A stretch of DNA of 40,109 nucleotides from Cupriavidus phytohabitans. Lineage in GTDB: Bacteria > Pseudomonadota > Gammaproteobacteria > Burkholderiales > Burkholderiaceae. A model generated the notes under the pieces. That model saw nothing but the letters and a program-made list of their open reading frames with translations. It was not told the origin of the DNA and ran no database searches. This document shows, piece after piece, positions 1 through 8,222 of the stretch. Both the position numbers and the translations under genes were made by a program. Location: NCBI RefSeq assembly GCF_000426345.1, contig NZ_AUFE01000051.1, positions 1 to 40,109 of the forward strand, written 5' to 3'. How positions within the stretch are numbered: position 1 is the stretch's first letter; every line of letters begins with the position of its first letter.

Positions 1-399
1 CATGGCAATAATGCGCTCATCGAAGCCGGTAAAGCGCCGCTCATGCTTCGGGATCAGAACTGGCTCGAAGCTGCCATCGCGGTCGCGTGGCAACTCGACC
101 CGCACCGGGCCGCGCTCGGTGATCACGGTCTTGCCGCTGAGGCCGTTACGGGCATTGGACTGCTCGGCCGGCTTGGGCTCGCCTGGCTTATAGCCCAAAT
201 GCATGCTCATCTCGGCGCTCATCGCCCGTTCGATGATGGCCCTGTTGAACGCCAGCATCAGGTCCTGGACCTCGCTGGGGGTCATCGGCCCTTTGACCAG
301 CTCATCCAGCAAGCCCTCAGGCAAAGCCGGCAGCGGCCCGCGGGCCGCTGCCTGAGACGCTACCGTACGTTTCTTCTTCATTGGCATATCCATGGTCAT
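1..399 (-). CDS. IS256-family transposase, N-terminal 133 residues (partial)
   Basis: This is a mutator-type DDE transposase that would catalyse cut-and-paste or copy-paste movement of the insertion sequence. The visible part begins with a basic leader and carries the family N-terminal region: LLDELVKGPMTPSEVQDL, then FNRAIIERAMSAEMSMHLGY, followed by NARNG and GPVRVELPRDRDGSFEP. The catalytic DDE residues lie further on and are outside the window. The ATG at 399 is preceded by a GAGAGG ribosome-binding site at about 402-407. A second in-frame ATG at 393 is possible. The reading frame is open to the window edge, so the element may be intact. Confidence 0.85.
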   Translation of the reverse strand, partial: MTMDMPMKKKRTVASQAAARGPLPALPEGLLDELVKGPMTPSEVQDLMLAFNRAIIERAMSAEMSMHLGYKPGEPKPAEQSNARNGLSGKTVITERGPVRVELPRDRDGSFEPVLIPKHERRFTGFDERIIAM

Positions 400-440
400 T
401 ACCTCTCATGATATGCCTCGTACACAAAATTTCGGATAGG
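1..440 (-). mobile_element. IS256-family insertion sequence, left part only
   Basis: The minus-strand gene here is an IS256-type transposase that continues past the window edge. Just upstream of it, at 421-440, lies TACACAAAATTTCGGATAGG, which resembles the terminal inverted repeats of this family (reverse complement ending AAATTTTGTGTA). The exact tip and any target duplication cannot be fixed because the other end is outside the window. The element sits next to decayed genes, consistent with an island border. Confidence 0.75.
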
Positions 441-524
441 TCCTCGCCAGCCGATGCCCAGGTGCTCGTTTCCGGTCGGCGTCGTAACGCTGCCGTCCGA
501 TCAACAAGAGAAGATCATGGGCGC

Positions 525-923
525 TCAGGGGGCTAGTGAAGTTCGTCGCGGCCGCCGGATTGGTGCCTTTCTACTAGTGCGAATCGTCGATTTCCCGATG
601 CTCTGAATCGAGTCGACCAACGCCCGCGGGACCCAATCTCTCTGCGCGTCGCTAGTCCTCCCCGCGCCCACCGACCGGGCGCGCTCGCCAAGCGTTTGCA
701 GCCCCATGGCCACCTCAATGGGGACCTTCCTTTGGACCTCGCCAGCGAACACCACTAGGCGCGAACCCGAGAGCCGGGAGAATTCGATGTTCTGGACGCT
801 CTCAACGTCGACCAACACCACCGCGCTGACGCCCATCATTCCTCGGGATGCTCTGACCGCCCACACCGGAAGGACATCCGCCAAGTTGGCGTGCCAGCCA
901 ATCTTCTCCCGCAAGACCTTCAT
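525..923 (-). pseudogene. PIN-like domain protein remnant
   Basis: Residues about 32-85 read VVLVDVESVQNIEF, then LVVFAGEVQRKVPIEV and LQTLGERAR. This matches the start of PIN-like nuclease domains (an aspartate-rich VDxENVQ strand, then FxGxxQxKVP). The second half of the domain, usually with a GxNALDFHIA motif, is not present in frame. A possible echo (SGGRDELH) appears in a neighbouring frame near 535-560, so I infer frameshift decay. It lies just downstream of the decayed dam gene on the same strand. The resemblance is clear for the first half only, and function is unlikely to remain. Confidence 0.45.
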
Positions 924-1049
924 GGCTCATGCTTTCGATGAAGTTCTTGGCATCAACGTTTGTTCTACCCAATGCGTCCAGAGGGAGAGCGTTATCGAGG
1001 AACTGGTTGAGTGCTTCCCCCGTGAAAGAAATTGGCGAGCGCTTTCCCG

Positions 1050-1545
1050 GAAAGAACTTCGCCGACGGACGCTGCTGTGGGCTTGCGCTGCGACGCTCCT
1101 TCGCACTCCGACTTCGTGGCATTCCGCGCCGCGATACAGTTCCCGGGTTTCGGCCGTTAAATGGTTCGAGATGACGACCGGGATGCCCCTTGCGGTAGTG
1201 GCGCGGGCCAAATCGCCCAGCTCCTGTTGGCGTTCTCCAGCGAAGCCTTCCGAAGTGTATTTCGTGAACGACGGGTATCTTCGAGGTCGACGTAAGGGGG
1301 ATAGCAGAAAATGAGCATCCCCCGGCATCTCGAGTTTGAACTCGTGCCGGAGCCAGAACTGAATGAGGCTCTGAAGCAAGTCCGCGAACTGCAGAATGGC
1401 GCGCCCGTTTTGGCGTCTCCCGCGCGCTGGGGCGCACTGACCCTGACCGCGAAAGGCGCAGGAGCCGCCCGATTCCGCACGGTTACCCGGAGGAACGTAT
1501 TTTGCTTATTGGAGCGGAACACCCTACAAAGGGTTTCGTTGAGGT
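1050..1545 (-). pseudogene. DNA adenine methylase (Dam/D12 class) remnant, multiply frameshifted
   Basis: Pieces of an N6-adenine methyltransferase are spread over different frames of the minus strand. One frame holds FCYPPYVDLEDTRR (about 1270-1310), a degraded form of the catalytic DPPY motif in which D has become Y. A second frame continues with FTKYTSEGF and then GIPVVISNHLTAETRELYRGAE and VRRSVAA (about 1100-1265), matching the conserved Dam stretch ISNHDT..TREWY..A..VRRSIS. A third frame holds SVGEVLSGKALA, like the C-terminal KVDELLAL. A weak match to the upstream LYLNR...RYN region occurs near 1480-1540. At least two frameshifts and the lost aspartate show that it is dead. The true ends are approximate. 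Confidence 0.7.
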
Positions 1546-1637
1546 AGGGCTGTTCTGCTGGGATAAAGCAATGTAAGTGCATTTTGTCGCATAGCGGTCA
1601 GGGTGTGACGGATGGTTTAACGCTAGGGTAAATTGAA

Positions 1638-2867
1638 GTGAAGACCGAACAGAAAGGTGATGAAATCGCCAGGCGCGCGGTTCGGCCCCGCCAGCGCCCC
1701 AAAGCATTAATGGAAATCCGTAACCTAAAGATGGCGCAATCACCACACCGATATGTGCGCGGCAATGCGGCCAAGTTTTACGAATGGTTGGATGAAATAG
1801 GTCCCAATGCGCTACCTCAGGGTCCCCCCATTTGGATTTGCGGCGACTGCCACATTGGTAATTTAGGTGCTGTAGGCAACACCAAGGGCGACGTGGCGAT
1901 TCAGATTCGCGACATGGATCAGACCACCATAGGGAACCCGGCGCATGACTTGATACGGCTCAGTGTCTCACTGGCTACGGCAGCGCGTGGCTCGCATCTT
2001 TCAGGGGTGGTAATCGCACGCATGACGGAAGCACTACTGGCCGGATATCTCGGTGTGCTGGATTCCAGGCACCGCTTCAAAGGAAGGCCAATAAAGCCCG
2101 CGGCTATTAGAGCTTGTATAAAAGAGGCAACCAATCGCACTTGGAGACAATTGGCGCGAAAGCGCCTGAAGACTGATCAGATACCCCCTGGCAAGCAATT
2201 TTGGCCACTGCGTCGCGATGAACGGACTGCGATTGAGCGCTTATGCAGAGATCAAGCGATGATCGAATCTGTCACGCATATTTCTGCACAGGAGGGCGAC
2301 GACAAGCTGCAAGTCATCGATGCGGCGTACTGGGTGAAGGGGTGTAGCTCGTTGGGTCGCCTGCGCTATGCGGTTCTGCTCGGCGACGGAAACCGATGGA
2401 AGTACAGCCTGCTTGACATCAAGGAGGCAGCCCTGCCGGCAGCTCCCTGTGTCTCAAGGGAGAATCTGCCGCGTGACAATGGTGACCGGGTGGTCCAAGG
2501 TGCGAAGAATCTTTCGCCATTCTTAGGAAACCGCATGGTGGCGGCCAGAATTCTGGGCAAAAGCGTAGTTGTGCGCGAGTTGCTACCACAAGATCTCAAG
2601 CTGGAGGTCGAAACGCTTCCGGCGTCAGATGCGACGGAGCTCGCCTATTACCTTGGTAGCGTGGTCGGAAGAGGTCATGCCGGACAACTCTCTCAGAGCG
2701 AAGCGCGAACGTGGCGGCGCGAACTCATGCGGCACCACGGCAAAACGATCGAAGCACCGTCCTGGTTATGGACTTGTATCGTCGACCTTATCGGCATCCA
2801 TGAACGCCAATATCTAGATCATTGCCGGCGTTGGGCACTGGGCGGTTTCGCCCCTGAGAGCCGCTAG
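1638..2867 (+). CDS. DUF2252 family protein
   Basis: This 409-residue protein matches DUF2252, a family with a kinase-like (aminoglycoside phosphotransferase-related) fold and no settled function. Visible hallmarks are YVRGNAAKFYEWL (about 40-52), PIWICGDCHIGNLGAVG (about 65-81), VAIQIRDMDQTTIGNPAHDLIRLSVSL (about 87-113) and, later, VKGCSSLGRLRYAVLLG and KSVVVRELLPQDLKLEV. The HIGN and RDMDQ segments correspond in position to the catalytic loop and metal-binding region of that fold. Length is normal for the family. The start is a GTG at 1638, directly after an in-frame stop at 1629. There is no strong ribosome-binding site, and an internal ATG near 1710 is possible. It stands alone on the plus strand between the remnant region and the efflux operon. 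Confidence 0.85.
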   Translation: MKTEQKGDEIARRAVRPRQRPKALMEIRNLKMAQSPHRYVRGNAAKFYEWLDEIGPNALPQGPPIWICGDCHIGNLGAVGNTKGDVAIQIRDMDQTTIGNPAHDLIRLSVSLATAARGSHLSGVVIARMTEALLAGYLGVLDSRHRFKGRPIKPAAIRACIKEATNRTWRQLARKRLKTDQIPPGKQFWPLRRDERTAIERLCRDQAMIESVTHISAQEGDDKLQVIDAAYWVKGCSSLGRLRYAVLLGDGNRWKYSLLDIKEAALPAAPCVSRENLPRDNGDRVVQGAKNLSPFLGNRMVAARILGKSVVVRELLPQDLKLEVETLPASDATELAYYLGSVVGRGHAGQLSQSEARTWRRELMRHHGKTIEAPSWLWTCIVDLIGIHERQYLDHCRRWALGGFAPESR

Positions 2868-2967
2868 GCAGGCGGAGAAGCCATTTGGAATCAAATACTT
2901 GTAAGATCGGCCAGTTCGCGGCGCGGGGAGGCCTGGAAAGCCGGATAGCAGCGCAGTTCCGCGGGCG

Positions 2968-3090
2968 TTAAGCCTTCGGCGGACGTCCAGTCTTCACGGC
3001 TTCGATCTTCCTGATTGCCGCCAGCAGTTCCTTCGGTGACCTCTCGGCCAGCAGCAGCAACCCGGCACGCAGAATTTCGCTCACGGCCGC
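2968..3090 (-). pseudogene. Ribbon-helix-helix protein C-terminal remnant
   Basis: The last roughly 40 residues of this minus-strand frame read RDRHGAAVSEILRAGLLLLAERSPKELLAAI and end KTGRPPKA. That is the second half of a ribbon-helix-helix DNA-binding protein of the antitoxin/CopG type (RHG..SEILR.GL is the helix-turn-helix-like core). The beta-strand start (usually ISVRL) is missing. The upstream frame runs into the 3' end of the RND permease gene, where the residues no longer resemble the family. I infer that the gene was cut when the efflux operon joined here. No partner toxin gene is visible. Confidence 0.45.
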
Positions 3091-3115
3091 GCCATGGCGG
3101 TCGCGGCCGCCCGCG

Positions 3116-6100
3116 TCATGTAGTCCTTGCGGGAGTGCCCGCGCCACCGTCGTCCATATCCGCGCGATGCTGCGTGACTGCAGGCTTGCCCGGATCCCTC
3201 TCGTTCGCATCGGCGGGCACCCTGATCCGGTACCAGATGGCATACATCGCTGGCAGGAACACCAGGGTCAGCACCGTGCCGGCAAGGGTGCCGCCGATCA
3301 GCGTGTAAGCCAGCGTTCCCCAGAACACCGATTGCGTCAGCGGAATGAAGGCCAGCACTGCCGCCAGCGCGGTCAGGAGTACCGGACGGGTACGTTGCAC
3401 CGTCGCTTCGACGACCGCGTCGAACGGTACCATGCCCGCGCGCTTGTTCTCATGGATCTGCCCGATCAGGATCAATGTGTTGCGCATCAGGATGCCGGAC
3501 AGCGCGATCAGTCCGACCAGGGCGTTGATCCCGAACGGCTGCCGGAACAGCAGCAAGGTCGGCACCACCCCGATCAGCCCCAGCGGGCTGGTGGCAAGCA
3601 CCATGACCATGGCCGAGATCGAACGCACCTGCAGGATGATGATCAGCAAGGTCAGGGCCAGCATGATCGGGAACAGCGGCAGCAACGCCTTGGTGGCCTT
3701 GTCGGATTCCTCGATGGCGCCTGCCTGCTCGATCCGGTAGCCCGCCGGCAGCCTGGCCAGGATCGGCTGCAGCTGCTGCTGGATCGCCGCGGACACATCG
3801 GGGGGCTGCAGTCCCTCGGCGATATCGCCGCGTACCGTGATCGTCGGCGTACGGTCGCGGCGGCGCAGGATCGGATCTTCCATGCGCACATCGACGGTGC
3901 CTACCTGGGACAGCGGAATGCGCTGTCCTGCCGCCCCGGTCAAGGTGAAGCCGGAGATCTTCGCCGGGTCCAGGCGGATGTCTCCCGCGGCGCGCGCCAG
4001 CACCTGTACCGAGCGGATATCCTCGCGCACTTCGGTGACCGGCAGGCCGTTGAGCAGCAGTTGCAGTTGCTGCGCCACGCCGCTGGAAGTCAGCCCTACG
4101 GCCTGCAGGCGATCCTGCTGCAGTGTGAAGTGCAAGGCGGGCGCACGCGATCCCCAGTCGGTATTGACGGTCCGCATCAGCGGGCTGCTCTCCATCACGC
4201 GGCGAACGTCCGCCGCAATGGCGCGCAGTTTGTCCGGATCCGGCCCCGCGACGCGGAATGCCACCGGGAAGGGCGAGTAAGGGCCGAATACCAGCTGGCT
4301 GACGCGCACGCGGGCCTCCTGCGCCAGCCCATCGGCAATGGCCTGGCGCAGGCGGACCTTCAGCGCTTCGCGTTCGGCCTGGCTGTCGGTCCGCACCACG
4401 AGCTTCGCAAAGGAGGGATCCGGCAGTTCCGGCGACATGGCGAGATAGAAGCGGGGCGCGCCCTGGCCGATGTAGGCCGTCACGATCTTCGCCTCCGGCT
4501 GGCGGGCGAGCCAGGCTTCGACCTTGGCCGTGGCCGCGCTGGTCCGGCCAATCGCCGTGCCATAGGGCATCTGGACTTCGACCAGCACCTCGGGGCGATC
4601 GGAAGTCGGGAAGAACTGTTTCTTCACGATGTCCATGCCCAGCACCGACACCACGAAGCTGCCCACCACGACCGCGGCCACGATCCACTTGCGCCCGATG
4701 ACGCGCCCCAGCAGGCGACGGAAGCGGTTGTAGTTCGGCGTGCCATAGATGGCATCGTGGCCGCCTGCGGCCTTGCCGATCTCGGGCAGCAGCTTGACGC
4801 CCAGGTAGGGCGTAAAGGCGACGGCGACGATCCAGGACACGACCAGGGCAATGCCCACGATCCAGAACATGTTGCTGGTGTATTCGCCGGCCGTTGAGCG
4901 CGCAAAGCCGTTGGGCATGAACCCCACCGCAGTGACCAGCGTGCCGGACAGCATCGGCGCGGCGGTGTGGCTCCAGGCATAGGCGGAGGCGGCGATGCGG
5001 CTGTAGCCTTCCTCCATCTTCACCACCATCATCTCGATCGCGATGATGGCGTCGTCCACCAGCAGGCCCAGCGCCAGGATCAGCGCGCCCAGGGTAATGC
5101 GGTCGAAATTCTTCCCTGTCGCCGCCATGACCACGAACACCGCGGCCAGCGTCAGCGGCACGGCGGCCGCCACGACGATGCCGACGCGCCAGCCCATGCT
5201 CACGAAGCACACCGCCAGCACCACCATCAGGGCGACGAAGAACTTGACCATGAACTCGTCGACCGATGCGCTGATGTTGACGGACTGGTCGGTCACCTTG
5301 GCCAGGCTCATGCCCAGCGGCAACGCTTCATTGATCGCCGACACTTCCGCATCCAGCGCCTTGCCGAGGTCCAGGCCGTTCCAGCCGTCGCGCATCACGA
5401 CGCCCAGCAGCAGCGCGGGTTCGCCGTTGTTGCGGACGAGGAAGGTCGCCGGATCCTCGTAGCCGCGTTCCACCTTGGCGACATCCGAAAGCTTGAGGGT
5501 GCGGCCCTGCGCCACCACCGGCGTGTCGCGGATCTTCTGCAGCTTGTCGAAGGCGCCGTCGAGGCGAATGAAGACCTGCGGACCCGCGGTGTCGATCGAC
5601 CCGGCGGGCGTGAGGGCGTTCTGGCTGTTCAGGGCCGCGAAGATGTCCTGCGGCGAGATGCCCAGCGTGGCCAGGCGATCATGGGAAAAGCTGACGAAGA
5701 TGCGCTCGGACTGTTCCCCGATGATGTTCACCTTCTTCACGCCCGCGACGTGCAGCAGGCGCTGGCGCAGTGCTTCGGCGTCGCGGACCAGCGCCCGATG
5801 CGGCTCGCCCTTCGCCTTCAATGCGAACAGCGCGAAGGTCACGTCCGAATACTCGTCGTTGACGAGCGGGCCGATCACGCCGGCAGGCAGCGCCGCGGAC
5901 TCATCCCGGATCTTCTTGCGCGCCTGGTAGAACTCTTCCTGGACCTCCGCTGGCGGGGTGCTGTCGAGCAGGGTGACGGTGGTGAACGCCAGGCCGGGGC
6001 GGGTGTAGGTCTCCGTGCGGTCGTACCAGCGCAATTCCTGCATGCGCTTTTCCAGCCGTTCCGCCACCTGGTCCTGCATCTCCTGCGCCGTCGCGCCCGG

Positions 6101-6262
6101 CCAGGCCGTGATGACGGTCATGGTTTTCACCGTGAAGGCGGGATCTTCCGCGCGGCCCAGCTGGAAGAAGGCGATGACGCCTGCCACCGACACCAGGAGG
6201 ATCAGGAACAGCGTGACGGATCGCTCGCGCACCGCGAGCGCAGAAAGGTTGAAACCACTCAT
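3116..6262 (-). CDS. RND efflux transporter permease (AcrB/HAE1-like superfamily)
   Basis: A 1048-residue inner-membrane proton antiporter that drives export through the adaptor and outer-membrane channel encoded beside it. It has the RND layout: a first membrane segment (about 15-33), a large periplasmic loop, a block of segments (about 340-500), a second periplasmic loop and a final block (about 865-1030). The proton-relay aspartates sit in TM4, LLVDDAIIAIE, as D403 and D404. The N-terminal stretch AEDPAFTVKTMTVITAWPGATAQEM is typical of the TriC/MexK-like branch, so organic substrates are more likely than metals. The start overlaps the adaptor stop by four bases (6259-6262), so the two are translationally coupled. 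The substrate cannot be read from sequence. Confidence 0.92.
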   Translation of the reverse strand: MSGFNLSALAVRERSVTLFLILLVSVAGVIAFFQLGRAEDPAFTVKTMTVITAWPGATAQEMQDQVAERLEKRMQELRWYDRTETYTRPGLAFTTVTLLDSTPPAEVQEEFYQARKKIRDESAALPAGVIGPLVNDEYSDVTFALFALKAKGEPHRALVRDAEALRQRLLHVAGVKKVNIIGEQSERIFVSFSHDRLATLGISPQDIFAALNSQNALTPAGSIDTAGPQVFIRLDGAFDKLQKIRDTPVVAQGRTLKLSDVAKVERGYEDPATFLVRNNGEPALLLGVVMRDGWNGLDLGKALDAEVSAINEALPLGMSLAKVTDQSVNISASVDEFMVKFFVALMVVLAVCFVSMGWRVGIVVAAAVPLTLAAVFVVMAATGKNFDRITLGALILALGLLVDDAIIAIEMMVVKMEEGYSRIAASAYAWSHTAAPMLSGTLVTAVGFMPNGFARSTAGEYTSNMFWIVGIALVVSWIVAVAFTPYLGVKLLPEIGKAAGGHDAIYGTPNYNRFRRLLGRVIGRKWIVAAVVVGSFVVSVLGMDIVKKQFFPTSDRPEVLVEVQMPYGTAIGRTSAATAKVEAWLARQPEAKIVTAYIGQGAPRFYLAMSPELPDPSFAKLVVRTDSQAEREALKVRLRQAIADGLAQEARVRVSQLVFGPYSPFPVAFRVAGPDPDKLRAIAADVRRVMESSPLMRTVNTDWGSRAPALHFTLQQDRLQAVGLTSSGVAQQLQLLLNGLPVTEVREDIRSVQVLARAAGDIRLDPAKISGFTLTGAAGQRIPLSQVGTVDVRMEDPILRRRDRTPTITVRGDIAEGLQPPDVSAAIQQQLQPILARLPAGYRIEQAGAIEESDKATKALLPLFPIMLALTLLIIILQVRSISAMVMVLATSPLGLIGVVPTLLLFRQPFGINALVGLIALSGILMRNTLILIGQIHENKRAGMVPFDAVVEATVQRTRPVLLTALAAVLAFIPLTQSVFWGTLAYTLIGGTLAGTVLTLVFLPAMYAIWYRIRVPADANERDPGKPAVTQHRADMDDGGAGTPARTT

Positions 6263-7386
6263 TGCTGCGCTCCCTGGCCGGAAGCCTGCGCGGCCCCGGT
6301 CCCGATTGCCGCGATCCGCACCTGCTCGCCCTCGCGCAGCAGGTGGGCGCCCAGCGCGATGATCCGGTCGCCGGCGCGGAGGTCACCGGCGACACGCGCG
6401 GCATCGTCGTCCAGGCTGCGCACCTTGACCGGGCGCCAGCTGACGCGATTGGACTTTCCGTTCAGCACCCACACGCCCGGGCCTTTGCCCGGATCGAAGA
6501 GCGCGCCGATCGGTACCTGCAGGTCGGCTTGCGTCGAGGCGCGGCGGACTTCCGGAATCCGGAGGACAACGGTGGCGCCGAGCGGGGCCTCGGCCAGCGC
6601 GCCTTCGAGCACGTACCTCGCTTCGTAGGTGCGGGTCTGCCGGTCCGCCGCGTTGGAAAGCTGCCTGAGTTTTGCCGATACCGTCAGCGTGTCGTTGCCG
6701 TAAAGGGTCGCCTCGCCGACCGAGCCCACCGGCGGCAGAAGGGTTTCAGGGAGGTGGACCACGGCTTCGCGCCGCCCCGCATGCGCCACGCGCACCACCA
6801 CCTGGCCGGCATTGACGACCTGCCCGGCATCGGCCAGCGTTTCCACGACAACGCCGTCGGCGTCAGCGACCAGGACTGCGTAGCCGGTGGCATTCCTTGC
6901 CACGTCCGCCTGGGCTTCCGCTGCCTTGAGCTGTGCCCTGGCCGATTCCGCCGCGGCCCTGATCTGGTCGTAGGCCGAGGCCGACACCGCGCCGGTCCCG
7001 ACCAGGTCGCGATAGCGGGCTTCGTCATCCGCCGTTTGCCTGGCCCGGGCCCGCGCGGCAACGACCGTCTCCTGCTGCGCGTGCTCCGCCAGCTTCAGGT
7101 CGTTGGGGTCGATACGCATCAGCGGCTGGCCGCGCTTGACCGCCTGACCCGTATCGACAAGCCGCTCCAGGACTTTGCCCGGGACACGAAAGCCCAGGTC
7201 GCCCTGGACCCGGGCGGCAACGGTTCCGGTGAAAGAGCGTGTGGCGGCGGCCGGGTCCTGGACGATTCCGACCCGGACCAGTGGGGGCTGGATGCGTGGA
7301 TCGGCCGCCGGCGGCTCGCCGCAAGCGGCTAGTGCAAGTGGCAACACGCACGCGACGGCGGATAAAGCGATTCGGCGCTGAAGCAT
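6259..7386 (-). CDS. RND periplasmic adaptor (membrane fusion protein), lipoprotein
   Basis: A 375-residue HlyD/AcrA-type adaptor that bridges the inner-membrane pump and the outer-membrane channel. The N-terminus is a lipoprotein signal with lipobox LAAC (19-22), so Cys22 would be lipidated. The first half-lipoyl/beta-barrel region follows (FTGTVAARVQGDLGFRVPGKV, about 54-74), then an alpha-hairpin rich in alanine and arginine (about 100-150). The second lipoyl half reads VLVADADGVVVETLADAGQVVNAGQVVVRV. The C-terminal part (GVWVLNG, VSWRPVKV, GDRIIALGAHLLREGEQVR) is the membrane-proximal domain. It is the first gene of the adaptor-permease operon. TGGTC/GACCA inverted repeats lie upstream, between it and the tetR gene. 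Confidence 0.9.
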   Translation of the reverse strand: MLQRRIALSAVACVLPLALAACGEPPAADPRIQPPLVRVGIVQDPAAATRSFTGTVAARVQGDLGFRVPGKVLERLVDTGQAVKRGQPLMRIDPNDLKLAEHAQQETVVAARARARQTADDEARYRDLVGTGAVSASAYDQIRAAAESARAQLKAAEAQADVARNATGYAVLVADADGVVVETLADAGQVVNAGQVVVRVAHAGRREAVVHLPETLLPPVGSVGEATLYGNDTLTVSAKLRQLSNAADRQTRTYEARYVLEGALAEAPLGATVVLRIPEVRRASTQADLQVPIGALFDPGKGPGVWVLNGKSNRVSWRPVKVRSLDDDAARVAGDLRAGDRIIALGAHLLREGEQVRIAAIGTGAAQASGQGAQQ

Positions 7387-7421
7387 AAGGTCCTCTCTAT
7401 GCGAGATTGAACCTGAATTAT

Positions 7422-7451
7422 TGGTCGTGTGACCATTTTAGTCAATGGTCA
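7422..7451. promoter_or_regulatory. Candidate TetR operators upstream of the adaptor gene
   Basis: Two overlapping inverted repeats are visible. TGGTC-GTGT-GACCA covers 7422-7435, and TGACCAT-8 nt-ATGGTCA covers 7430-7451 with perfect 7-bp arms. The same TGGTCA/TGACCA arms occur upstream of the outer-membrane factor gene at 8151-8173, on the other side of tetR. Shared palindromes on both sides of a TetR gene suggest that it binds both promoters. Binding is inferred. Confidence 0.55.
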
Positions 7452-7510
7452 CAGTCGCGCGCAGCAGCGCGGCGGCGCATACGCCGCCTGCAACGACGCG
7501 CAGGTGCCTG

Positions 7511-8128
7511 TTACGGGGCCAGGCTGCGCAGTATCAGGCTGGAAAGCTGCGCGTGAGCCTCCGCGGCAACGTCGAGGTTGTGCTGCAGCAGCAATGGATC
7601 GATGTAGGGACGCATGACGAGGTAGATGCCGTTGGCGGTCTCGTCCAGCGGTGTCTTGCGCTCGAATTCACCCGATTTCCGGCCCTCCAGGATGATCCGC
7701 ATCACGAGATTCCGGATGTGGTCCTCATAGGCGAGAACCGGCTGCCACCGCTCCTGCGCGGCCGCCGCGGCAATCGCGTAGAGCTTGCGGTCCTGGAAAA
7801 ACAGGCGCACGCCGGCGTCGACCAGCGTCTTGAACAGCCGGCGCAAGCGTTCGGAAGCCGTCGGGACGGCGGCAAGGGCATCGTCGACCTCATTGGTGAT
7901 CGCGCCCAGGCAGTTTGCGCAGATCACTTCACCGATCGCCTGCTTGGAATCGAAGAACTTGTAGATGTACGCCTTGGAGAAGCCGATCGCCTTGGCGAGG
8001 TCGGAAACCGTGGTCTTCTCGTAGCCGTAGAGGCTGAAGTGCTCGGTGGCCGCCTCGACGATCTGGGAGCGGACATTGTGGTCTGCGGGGCCCCGGGATG
8101 GCAGGGCAGAGGGTGTGGTTTCGGTCAT
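7511..8128 (-). CDS. TetR-family transcriptional repressor of the efflux system
   Basis: A 205-residue one-component regulator. The N-terminal helix-turn-helix is clear: IVEAATEHFSLYGYEKTTVSDLAKAIGFSKAYIYKFFDSKQAIGEV (about residues 23-68). The C-terminal domain (about 75-205) is helical and would bind the inducer, probably a pump substrate. The gene is transcribed toward the adaptor-permease pair and away from the outer-membrane factor gene. Its own upstream gap (8129-8222) contains a TGGTCA-11 nt-TGACCA repeat. Control of both divergent units by this protein is inferred from position and shared palindromes. Confidence 0.9.
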   Translation of the reverse strand: MTETTPSALPSRGPADHNVRSQIVEAATEHFSLYGYEKTTVSDLAKAIGFSKAYIYKFFDSKQAIGEVICANCLGAITNEVDDALAAVPTASERLRRLFKTLVDAGVRLFFQDRKLYAIAAAAAQERWQPVLAYEDHIRNLVMRIILEGRKSGEFERKTPLDETANGIYLVMRPYIDPLLLQHNLDVAAEAHAQLSSLILRSLAP

Positions 8129-8150
8129 TCGGCCAGCTTACCGTGGTAGA

Positions 8151-8184
8151 TGGTCATTGACAACCAGTGACCAATTTATACTAT
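8151..8184 (+). promoter_or_regulatory. Promoter with overlapping TetR operator for the outer-membrane factor gene
   Basis: TGGTCA (8151-8156) and TGACCA (8168-8173) form an inverted repeat that overlaps TTGACA at 8157-8162, a perfect -35 hexamer. A TACTAT -10 box at 8179-8184 follows with 16-bp spacing. Repressor bound here would block RNA polymerase. The same arms occur at 7422-7451. Confidence 0.55.
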
Positions 8185-8222
8185 AGTCACTACTCCGATC
8201 GCTTAAGTCACCGCACACTCCA

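Noticed and set aside
1911..1945. TTGATACGGCTCAG, another FNR-like match
   Set aside because: It lies inside the DUF2252 coding sequence with no gene start nearby, so chance is the simplest explanation.
3167..4897. Long open frame of 576 residues on the plus strand inside the RND permease gene
   Set aside because: It is antisense to a clear RND permease, is rich in R, Q, H and D without any domain, and arises from high-GC codon bias.
4967..6628. Long plus-strand open frame of 553 residues
   Set aside because: Antisense to the permease and adaptor genes, histidine- and arginine-rich, no family motif.
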